DNA from: Pontiella desulfatans
GTDB lineage: Bacteria; Verrucomicrobiota; Kiritimatiellia; Kiritimatiellales; Pontiellaceae
Assembly (NCBI RefSeq): GCF_900890425.1
Contig: NZ_CAAHFG010000002.1
Location: 1,302,001-1,366,000, forward strand
Direction of reading: 5' to 3'
Length of the DNA: 64,000 nucleotides
The translations under genes and the position numbers were made by a program. Shown here in pieces: positions 1 to 7,354 of the stretch; position 1 is the stretch's first letter; the number at the start of each line of letters is the position of its first letter. The notes beneath the pieces are model-generated. The model saw only the letters and a program-made list of their open reading frames with translations. It was not told the DNA's origin and ran no database searches.

Positions 1-1301
1 CTCCTGATACCCGTCTGAGCATGACCAGTGGAGAAACATTGACGGTAACCGGAGGTGGAACCTTCAATACCGGAGAGCGACCCAATGACGGGACGACCGG
101 CCTCTGGGACGTCAATGGAGCGACGCTCGACTTTCAGGCCGATGTACTCATCGGCAATCAGCGCAGCATTGGCGAATTTGCGCTCGTGAAACTGGGAGCC
201 AATTCAACGTTTATCAATCAGCGTAACGCACACCAGACGTTCAACAACAACTGGGAGTTCGGCGGCGGAACCATCACGTTCCAGAACAACTGGGCGAATA
301 ACGGAAACATAACCGTGAATGGAACGGTGTCCGGATATGCTGACGAGTTTGTAATTGATATGGCCACTCCCACCAGCGGGAATCGGCTGGTCTACCTGAA
401 TAATTCCGCAGCCTACACCGCCGGTACGAATCGGATTGCCGAGGCGGTGGTTCAACTGAATGCCGACCATGGTCTGTCCAGCTCGGTCTTGGTCCTCGGG
501 GGTGTGTCAGGAAAGAACAGTTATTTGAATATGAATGGTCATGACCAATCCACCCGGGGCATTTCCAATGACATTGGAAACACCCGCGAAATTCGGAATA
601 ACGCCGCCGTCACAACCTCCACGCTCACCGTTGATGTTGAAGCGGGCAATAGTTTTACCTACTCCGCCAACTTTAATGGCGCGGGCGTGATTAATCTGGT
701 GAAGACGGGAGATGGAACGCAGGTCATCCAGCGGGCCAGTGGACATACCTCGGCTCTTGATACGCTCTCGGTCGAAGGTGGCGAACTGGTTTGGAACGTC
801 GGCGGTAGCGGAAATAGCGGTACGGTTAATGTCGGAATTAACGGTACACTCAGTGGTTCCGGCATCCTCAACGGTGCCACTACGGTGGCCGGCAACCTGA
901 TGCCGGGCAACAGCCCCGGAACACTGACCCTCAACGATGCCCTGACGCTGGAGTCCACCGCAACCTTGACGCTTGAAATCACCGGAACCGATGCCGGGTT
1001 GTACGATGTGCTGCTCAACGACGGTGGCGACACGCTGACTGCGGGCGGCACGCTCGTGCTCGACACCACAGGCTACACTGCTGCGCTGAACGATACCTTC
1101 ACGGTCTTTGAAAACTGGGGCGGTTTTTCGGGTGGTTTCGACGGCATCAGCGGCACCGACCTTGGCGGCGGGATGAGTTTCGACACCAGCAACCTACTGG
1201 TCGATGGAACGCTGACAGTCGTCCCGGAGCCGGGAACACTGGGCATGCTGGTTGCCATGGGCGGCGGCCTCATCTGGATCCGCCGCGTGTTCATGGTTTA
1301 G
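1..1301 (+). CDS. PEP-CTERM autotransporter-type beta-strand repeat protein (5' end cut by window)
   Basis: This is the last 432 or so residues of a secreted repeat protein. The first in-frame ATG is at 21, but codons from position 3 (PDTRLS) already match the interior of the paralogue at 7355-9637 (PDTHLS), so the true start lies left of the window. The body is Gly/Asn/Thr-rich with repeated short beta strands, as in autotransporter-associated beta-strand repeat proteins; it probably forms a surface or matrix beta-helix. The C-terminus is a classic PEP-CTERM signal: Val-Pro-Glu-Pro-Gly, a hydrophobic segment, then RRVFMV. In known systems this tail is recognised by an exosortase. It lacks the FFRV-type C-terminal domain of its two paralogues. 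A hairpin terminator follows at 1357-1376. The family is well supported; the biological role is unknown. Confidence 0.85.
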   Translation, partial: PDTRLSMTSGETLTVTGGGTFNTGERPNDGTTGLWDVNGATLDFQADVLIGNQRSIGEFALVKLGANSTFINQRNAHQTFNNNWEFGGGTITFQNNWANNGNITVNGTVSGYADEFVIDMATPTSGNRLVYLNNSAAYTAGTNRIAEAVVQLNADHGLSSSVLVLGGVSGKNSYLNMNGHDQSTRGISNDIGNTREIRNNAAVTTSTLTVDVEAGNSFTYSANFNGAGVINLVKTGDGTQVIQRASGHTSALDTLSVEGGELVWNVGGSGNSGTVNVGINGTLSGSGILNGATTVAGNLMPGNSPGTLTLNDALTLESTATLTLEITGTDAGLYDVLLNDGGDTLTAGGTLVLDTTGYTAALNDTFTVFENWGGFSGGFDGISGTDLGGGMSFDTSNLLVDGTLTVVPEPGTLGMLVAMGGGLIWIRRVFMV

Positions 1302-1356
1302 ATCTTCATTTAATCGCGTGAAAAGCCGCCCGAGCTTTGTGGACGGTTTGATGAAA

Positions 1357-1376
1357 GGCGGGGCTATTTCCCCGCC
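1357..1376 (+). terminator. Hairpin terminator after the PEP-CTERM gene
   Basis: A perfect 7-bp stem GGCGGGG / CCCCGCC with a 6-nt loop lies 56 bases after the stop codon. No long T-run follows, so it is a probable rather than certain intrinsic terminator. Confidence 0.5.
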
Positions 1377-1389
1377 CTTCTGGGGCGTA

Positions 1390-1605
1390 TTATTGAGGAG
1401 CTGTGCTGAAAGCACTACACAGTTTAGCCCATGGCAACGCCATGGGAACAAATGATGGGGATGATTTGCCCTGAAGGGGCAACACAAATACACGGCTAAT
1501 TGTGTTGCCCCTTCAGGGCAAATGTCTAGGAACCAAAGGGAACCTTGGGCTTTGCCCAAGGCTAAAATGTGTAGCGCTTTCAGCGCACATGGCAATGTGA
1601 AGATA
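1390..1605. repeat. Nested-hairpin intergenic repeat, copy 1
   Basis: A gene-free stretch made of four palindromes: TGTGCTGAAAGCAC near 1400; CCCATGGC/GCCATGGG near 1430; a long inverted repeat built on GCCCTGAAGGGGCAACACAA (about 1463) and its complement (about 1500); and CCTTGGGC/GCCCAAGG near 1545, closing with a TTTCAGCGCACA hairpin. The same set of hairpins recurs at 16270-16530. Short ORFs here are translations of the palindromes. Confidence 0.75.
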
Positions 1606-1645
1606 CCCCGACCCTTGGGGCGGGGAGCGTCATTAAAGAAGTAGT

Positions 1646-1664
1646 GCCGCCGCTACGCGGCTGC
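1646..1664. repeat. Solitary REP-like palindrome
   Basis: The core CCGC-TAC-GCGG hairpin of the RAYT-associated palindromes (see 6465-7170) occurs alone here, 31 bases before the start of the esterase gene. A GTAG tetranucleotide sits just upstream at 1641-1644. Confidence 0.7.
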
Positions 1665-1694
1665 ATTTTTACGTGGGGTGCGGGAAAAGGTACT

Positions 1695-4600
1695 ATGCAA
1701 ACGATACTCAAAACGGTCTGTTGTTCGATGCTGCTTGGATTCATCGCCGGGAACTCCTCGGCCGAATCAGAGGTGATTGCCGGGTGGCACGACTTCAATC
1801 CATCGGGCGCGAACGGTCTGTATAAAACATCGGCGGCGCAAAAGGCGCCGGATACTTCGCTCAATGGCGTGGACGGCGGGCTCTATTGCGCGGCGGGCAA
1901 CCGCTATAACTGGGGCTCGACCGACGGCACGTTCGGCACCTCGGCCGATACAGGGAGCACGTCCACCGACGGTGTAATGGCCATGCGCACCAATCCCGGC
2001 GAGGAAAGCTTGTTCTTCACGGTGGCCAACCATACCGGGGCCGACCTGGCGCTCGGCAGCATTGCCTTCGATTTCGATGGGATCAGCGCCAACGCCCCGA
2101 CCAACCTTTCGCTTCGCTATTTCGGCGGCGACCTCGGGGCAACCGAGGTGGAGATCAATTCCATCAGCGGGATCAACGCCCTGCGCAACGGAACCGTCAG
2201 CGACTATTACGATGTAGACTGGTCGCTCGCCGCGCTCGCCGATACCACGCTGGCCAACGGCGAGTCGGCCACGTTTCGTCTGTTCGTGAGCGATGCCGTC
2301 AACACGCTGCAAGCCATGGCCATCGACAACCTTGCCGTGTTGGGCGGCGGAACCGGCGCGCCCGTCACCACGTTGAAACCACGGAAATCCATCTCGATCA
2401 ACTTTACCAACGGCGAAGCGGACAAGACGATTGCCAGCGGCGAAATCGCAGGCTTCGAGCGTTCCAATGCCTGGAACGAGGCGCCGAGTTCTTCAGGGGG
2501 GCAGACCTCCGTCAACCTGCTCGATGATGCGGGGGAGGAGACCACCGCCTCGGTGACGACCACCTTCGGGCACCTGAACAGCGGCACCGGGGGAACGGGC
2601 TCGGCGAACGATCGGCTCTACCGCGCCTATGGTCTGGTGAGCGGATCCGAAGGCGTGGCCGTCAGCAACCTTCCGCCGGCGTTCACCGAGGCCGGCTATT
2701 CCGTGATCGTCTATTTCGATATCGATGCCGGGGTGGCGGATCGCACCCACTTTTTCACGCTGGGAAACCAAACCTTTTGGGGAACCGAAGAGTCCGGCTT
2801 TTTCAGCGGCACCTTCCGGCGGGCCAAAGGAAACACCGCAGGAGCGGCGTCTTCCACGGCAAACTATGCGGTCTTTACCGGGCTGACTAATTCCAACTTC
2901 ACCATTGCGGGCGGCACGGCCGACGGCGCCCGCGCGGCAATCTGTGGAATCCAGGTGGTGGCCGATGCCGGGGTGGATGTCTATCTGTTGAGCGGGCAGT
3001 CGAATATGGGCGGCTACGGGGAAGTCGCCGCCGCCCGGGCCGCGGGGCAGCAAATCGAGTTCCCGGAAATCCTGACCTACCATTCCGCGAACGTGGCCGC
3101 CAATTCTCCCGCGAAGACGCTGGGAACGCTCGCCCAGATGCCCGTCTACAACGCGGTCAACCATGGCCCCGAAATCGGGTTGGGCGATCGCCTGTTGGAG
3201 CTTAATCCCAACGGCACGCAGATGGCGTTCATCAAGCATGCGCAGGACGGGCGGAACCTCTATGACCATTTCGCGCCGGGAACCAACAGCGCCGATGTCG
3301 CCAACTGGGGCGAACATTTTTCGCTGCTGGTCGATACCGTCACCAACGGGTTGGCCGAGCTGCGTGCGCATGGATTCGAGCCCGCTATCCAGGGCATGGT
3401 CTGGCAGCAGGGCGAGGCCGATGCCAAATCGGAAACCTATACGAATATTTTTGGCGAGCAGGTTAATTCCTCCACGCAGTACGACACCAACATGCGCAAT
3501 TTTATCTCCCGTATCCGCGAACAGTTTGCGGCCGATGCGGGGGACGACGGTATTCGTTTTGTTCTCGGCGAAGTCTTTCCCCAGATCCGAGCGGATTTGG
3601 CGGATGTTTTTCCGGGCTATGAAACCGTAAAGGCGACGCAGCTGGGACTGGATGAAACCCAGACGAATGGTTTTCCCAACACGGCGACCGTTCCTGCCGA
3701 TACCGACGGCATGAGCACCAACGAGCAGATGGTCGATGGCTACCGCGACTGGGACGACATTCATTTGAGCTGGCAGGGGCAGGTGACCTTGGGCCGCAGT
3801 ATGGCCGATCTGCTGACGGGGCGTCGGGTCGCGATTGCGTCGCCTTCTTCCCGCCATATCGTTCAGCGCGATGCGGGCAATCGCGGAACCATAGAGGTGT
3901 CCGGAACCTACACCATCCCGCCGGATGTTGTGGAGGCCCGCACCGTCGTGATGGCGGGGGCTAATTCCGGAACCGGTTCCGCATGGTCGACCATTGCGGT
4001 CGCGCCGTCCAACGGCGTTTTCAACGGTGCGCTGACGAATATTGCCGCAGGCGGGTGGTATCGGCTGGAGGTTCGTTCCGTGATTCAAGGCGCGCCCGGC
4101 CCGGCGGCGGTGTTGGAAAAGGTTGGGGTGGGCGACATCTACATCACGTTTGGCCAATCCAACTCAGCCAACCACGGCGCCCCGGCGTTGACGCCGGACG
4201 ACGATCGGGTGGTGGCCCGCATGAGTCTCGACAACATGCTTTGGCAGCACGCCGCCGATCCGCAGCCGATCGCCAGCGGCAGCGGAGGCTCGCCGTGGTC
4301 GCGCCTCGGCGACCTGCTGGCGGCTTCGGAGAATGTACCGATCGGCTTCCTGTCCGTCGGCGTGGGAAGCACCAAGGTGATCCAATGGATTCCGGGCAGC
4401 ACCTACTACGACGAGCGGGTTCGGCCTGCGGTCGAATCATTTCCGGCGAACGGATTCCGCGCCATCCTGTGGCATCAGGGCGAGGCCGACTCCGGGGCGG
4501 GAACGGCGTTTGCAACCTACCGCGATCGCCTAGCGTCAATCATTGCCCAGACCCGCACCGATGCGGGTTGGAATATTCCTTGGTATGTCGCCGAGGTGTC

Positions 4601-5750
4601 GCGCCTGAGCGGCAGCAACCTGCTGAAAGGAATGCCGATCAACGCCGCTCAGCGCGCCGTCATCCATGCCGACGAAAACGTCTGGTTCGGAGCCGGCACC
4701 GACGATCTCCATTTGATGGGCATGCTGAACGATCTCAACCATTTCAACGCCGCCGGGTTGCTGGCGCACGCGCAGCTGTGGGCGGACATCCTGACCGGAA
4801 ACCCGGCGCCCACGGTGGACAATGCGGGTTTGGAGTCGAATACGCCGCTGGCCGAAGGCGCGGTGCATGTGGCCTCGGTCTCCGACACGTCGGCGGCCTC
4901 GCCGCAGGTGATCGGCTGGCGGATTCTCGATGCCGCCGGAACCGCCGCCTCCGATGGGACGGACGGCTACTACCATCCCGATAGCTCGGCCTACTCCGAG
5001 GCCGACCATGTGGCTTTCCTTGAAGGGGGCAGTGCGGGTAACCATTTCCTGCAGACCCTCCGCACGAGGGTGGTGCCCGATACCGGCTATACGTTGTCCG
5101 TTGCGCTGGGCCTTCGGAAGACGGGAACCTTCGGCAATGCGCGGATCGAGATGCTGGCCAACGGCGAAGCGGTTGCCTCGGCGACCGTCTCCGCATCCGA
5201 TCTGGTGGCCGATGCCTTCACGACGGTTTCAATTCCCTTTGTTTCGGGCAACAGCGTTGCCGTCAACCAGCCGCTGTCGATCCGCATCGTCAAGGTGGAT
5301 GGCGGCGATACCTATCTGGATTTCGACAACGTATCGCTGACGGCCGCCCGCACCCCGTTTTCGCTTTGGCAGGAAACCTGGTTCGGCGGAACGACCACCA
5401 GCACGGCGGGCATCCACGCCGACCCGGAAGGCGACGGCTTGTCCAACGGGCTGGAATATTTTCTCGGCAGCTCGCCCGAAGCCATCGACCCGCAACCGTT
5501 CAACGGCCCCGTCGTCGATGCCACGTCGGCGCAGGTTTCCGTGGCGCTGGATCCTTCCGTGACCGACGACGGGTTGGAGATGGATTATTCGTTCGACCTG
5601 GAAACCTGGTACGCCGCCGCCTCGGCCAGCCATCCCGGCGTTGAGTCGAGCCGGACGGCTTCCGAGTGGACGCTTGACGTGCCTGCCGAATTGAGCGAGC
5701 ACATGTTTTTCCGGATAAAGATCAATGATTCCGGCGTGCTAATCAAGTAG
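1695..5750 (+). CDS. Secreted protein with two SGNH / sialate O-acetylesterase-type modules
   Basis: A 1351-aa exported protein probably removing acetyl or similar ester groups from polysaccharide. The ATG at 1695 is preferred over the upstream 1644 because it has a GAAAAGG ribosome site and opens a signal peptide ending near GNSSAES. Order: an N-terminal beta domain (about 25-230), a second beta domain (about 240-425), SGNH module 1 (nucleophile Ser436 in SGQSNMGG; WQQGEAD with Glu574; DDIH with His690), a short linker domain, SGNH module 2 (Ser822 in GQSN; WHQGEAD with Glu930; DLNH with His1016), a carbohydrate-binding-like domain, an Asp/Gly-rich segment (DPEGDGLSNGLEY) and a C-terminal domain containing MFFRI. 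Both modules keep their catalytic blocks, so both look active. Carrying two in one chain is unusual. The ester specificity cannot be read from sequence. Confidence 0.85.
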   Translation: MQTILKTVCCSMLLGFIAGNSSAESEVIAGWHDFNPSGANGLYKTSAAQKAPDTSLNGVDGGLYCAAGNRYNWGSTDGTFGTSADTGSTSTDGVMAMRTNPGEESLFFTVANHTGADLALGSIAFDFDGISANAPTNLSLRYFGGDLGATEVEINSISGINALRNGTVSDYYDVDWSLAALADTTLANGESATFRLFVSDAVNTLQAMAIDNLAVLGGGTGAPVTTLKPRKSISINFTNGEADKTIASGEIAGFERSNAWNEAPSSSGGQTSVNLLDDAGEETTASVTTTFGHLNSGTGGTGSANDRLYRAYGLVSGSEGVAVSNLPPAFTEAGYSVIVYFDIDAGVADRTHFFTLGNQTFWGTEESGFFSGTFRRAKGNTAGAASSTANYAVFTGLTNSNFTIAGGTADGARAAICGIQVVADAGVDVYLLSGQSNMGGYGEVAAARAAGQQIEFPEILTYHSANVAANSPAKTLGTLAQMPVYNAVNHGPEIGLGDRLLELNPNGTQMAFIKHAQDGRNLYDHFAPGTNSADVANWGEHFSLLVDTVTNGLAELRAHGFEPAIQGMVWQQGEADAKSETYTNIFGEQVNSSTQYDTNMRNFISRIREQFAADAGDDGIRFVLGEVFPQIRADLADVFPGYETVKATQLGLDETQTNGFPNTATVPADTDGMSTNEQMVDGYRDWDDIHLSWQGQVTLGRSMADLLTGRRVAIASPSSRHIVQRDAGNRGTIEVSGTYTIPPDVVEARTVVMAGANSGTGSAWSTIAVAPSNGVFNGALTNIAAGGWYRLEVRSVIQGAPGPAAVLEKVGVGDIYITFGQSNSANHGAPALTPDDDRVVARMSLDNMLWQHAADPQPIASGSGGSPWSRLGDLLAASENVPIGFLSVGVGSTKVIQWIPGSTYYDERVRPAVESFPANGFRAILWHQGEADSGAGTAFATYRDRLASIIAQTRTDAGWNIPWYVAEVSRLSGSNLLKGMPINAAQRAVIHADENVWFGAGTDDLHLMGMLNDLNHFNAAGLLAHAQLWADILTGNPAPTVDNAGLESNTPLAEGAVHVASVSDTSAASPQVIGWRILDAAGTAASDGTDGYYHPDSSAYSEADHVAFLEGGSAGNHFLQTLRTRVVPDTGYTLSVALGLRKTGTFGNARIEMLANGEAVASATVSASDLVADAFTTVSIPFVSGNSVAVNQPLSIRIVKVDGGDTYLDFDNVSLTAARTPFSLWQETWFGGTTTSTAGIHADPEGDGLSNGLEYFLGSSPEAIDPQPFNGPVVDATSAQVSVALDPSVTDDGLEMDYSFDLETWYAAASASHPGVESSRTASEWTLDVPAELSEHMFFRIKINDSGVLIK

Positions 5751-5817
5751 AGCCGCCGCTACGCGGTGGCTTCTGCGGCGGGACGGTGCGAACGGAAGCC
5801 AGCACGTAGTGCAGGCT
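5751..5817. repeat. BIME-like unit upstream of the RAYT gene
   Basis: One PU1 palindrome (5751-5771) and one PU2 palindrome (5797-5817), the same pair that forms the array on the other side of the RAYT gene. The spacer between them is diverged from the array copies. Confidence 0.85.
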
Positions 5818-5852
5818 TTACTCTCCGTTCCGTCGTTCTTATCCTATGCGTA

Positions 5853-6464
5853 ATGGACAAGCCATGCACTTTGAAGTATACGCGCCGGAACTTGCCGCAT
5901 TGGCTGGTGGCCGATCATTCATATTTTGTAACGCTTCGATTGAAAGGAACCTTGCCTAGGCAGGTGAAAGAGCAATTCCGTGAGCAACGCAATCAAGTCG
6001 ATGAAGCAGAAGCCATGGAGTTGGCGAAAAAACAGTTTGCAACCGTTGAACGAATCCTCGATTCGATTTCGGATGTGCGTTGGTTGGCACAGTCGGACAT
6101 TACTTCGGTTGTTTGGGAAAGCCTGAATTGGTTGCGCGGCAGAGGTTGGATCGTGTATGCCGGGGTGTTGATGCCAAACCATGTGCATCTTCTCATACGC
6201 AACGAAGATGGACGCACTGCGGAAATGCTGGGGGATGTTGCCCGTTTCAAGAATTATACCGCGCGCGAGGCCAATAAGGTTCTTGGGCGAAGCGGTGCTT
6301 TTTGGGCGAGAGAGGATTTTGATCATTGGATCCGCAATCGCGAAAAGTTTGAGGGCACGGTTCGATACATTGCGAACAACCCGGTCAAGGCCGGGATGGT
6401 GTCGAACTGGTCAGAGTGGGACTGGACTGTAATCGATGGGTCGGTGCGGTATTGTCTCGAGTAA
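5853..6464 (+). CDS. REP-associated tyrosine transposase (RAYT, Y1/HUH type)
   Basis: A 203-aa single-strand DNA nuclease of the IS200/IS605-like Y1 superfamily, in the RAYT branch that processes REP hairpins. The HUH motif is His110-Val-His112 (preceded by MPN), and Tyr135 in NYTAR is the likely catalytic tyrosine. The conserved RAYT tail (YIANNPVKAGMV) is present. The ATG at 5853 (MDKPCTLKYTRRNLPHW) is the natural family start; the ORF's earlier ATG at 5766 lies inside a palindrome. The gene is bracketed by REP-like palindromes: one pair upstream and ten PU1 / nine PU2 downstream, the first touching the stop codon. No terminal repeats of an insertion sequence are visible, which fits a domesticated RAYT rather than a transposon. 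Confidence 0.92.
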   Translation: MDKPCTLKYTRRNLPHWLVADHSYFVTLRLKGTLPRQVKEQFREQRNQVDEAEAMELAKKQFATVERILDSISDVRWLAQSDITSVVWESLNWLRGRGWIVYAGVLMPNHVHLLIRNEDGRTAEMLGDVARFKNYTAREANKVLGRSGAFWAREDFDHWIRNREKFEGTVRYIANNPVKAGMVSNWSEWDWTVIDGSVRYCLE

Positions 6465-7170
6465 AGCCGCCGCTACGCGGTGGCTTATCGTTGGAGCGGT
6501 GCGGACGGGAGCCAGCACGTAGTGCAGGCTGTACCGGTAAAGCCGCCGCTACGCGGTGGCTTGTCGGTGGAGCGGTGCGTACGGGAGCCAGCACGTAGTG
6601 CAGGCTGTACCGGTAAAGCCGCCGCTACGCGGTGGCTTGTCGGTGGAGCGGTGCGTGCGGGAGCCAGCACGTAGTGCAGGCTGTTCCGGTAAAGCCGCCG
6701 CTACGCGGTGGCTTGTCGGTGGAGCGGTGCGTGCGGGAGCCAGCACGTAGTGCAGGCTGTTCCGGTAAAGCCGCCGCTACGCGGTGGCTTGTCGGTGGAG
6801 CGGTGCGTGCGGGAGCCAGCACGTAGTGCAGGCTGTACCGGTAAAGCCGCCGCTACGCGGTGGCTTATCGGTGGAGCGGTGCGTGCGGGAGCCAGCACGT
6901 AGTGCAGGCTGTTCCGGTAAAGCCGCCGCTACGCGGTGGCTTGTCGGTGGAGCGGTGCGTGCGGGAGCCAGCACGTAGTGCAGGCTGTACCGGTAAAGCC
7001 GCCGCTACGCGGTGGCTTATCGGTGGAGCGGTGCGTGCGGGAGCCAGCACAAAGTGCAGGCTGTACCGGTAAAGCCGCCGCTACGCGGTGGCTTATCGGT
7101 GGAGCGGTGCGTGCGGGAGCCAGCACAAAGTGCAGGCTGTACCGGTAAAGCCGCCGCTACGCGGTGGCTT
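6465..7170. repeat. Tandem 76-bp BIME-like array
   Basis: Ten copies of a 21-bp palindrome PU1 (at 6465 and every 76 bp to 7149) alternate with nine copies of PU2 (first at 6510-6530). PU1 is AGCC-G-CCGC-TAC-GCGG-T-GGCT; PU2 is AGCC-A-GCAC-GTA-GTGC-A-GGCT. Spacers are 24 and 10 nt and nearly invariant, with small changes such as GTACCGG/GTTCCGG. In copies 8 and 9 the PU2 loop is AAA instead of GTA while the stem is intact. After the tenth PU1 the sequence diverges. Open frames of about 64 codons through the array are by-products of a repeat of 76 bp (not a multiple of 3). Confidence 0.95.
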
Positions 7171-7354
7171 ATCGGTGGAGCGGTGCGCACGCAGAGCCCG
7201 CATGCAATCACGAGCATTTCCTGTGCCCCGTTTTTTTTGCATTCCCGCGTCCCGATTCCCGGATTCCCGGTGTTAAGGCAATGTCTGGCGGGAAACGAAC
7301 GTTGTCCGGCGGTTGATTCCCGGTGCTGAACCCATAACAGGACGAGGAGAAACA

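Noticed and set aside
5853-6464. Complete IS200/IS605 insertion sequence
   Set aside because: No TnpB gene, and the flanking palindromes and RAYT-type tail fit a REP-associated domesticated enzyme better.
6465-7170. Possible CRISPR array
   Set aside because: The repeats are contiguous with nearly invariant spacers, not unique spacers, and no cas genes are present.
6480-7329. Series of about 64-codon open frames on both strands, offset by 76 bp, encoding similar Arg/Gly/Ala-rich peptides
   Set aside because: They are translations of the 76-bp palindromic repeat; the period shifts frame each copy and there are no ribosome sites.
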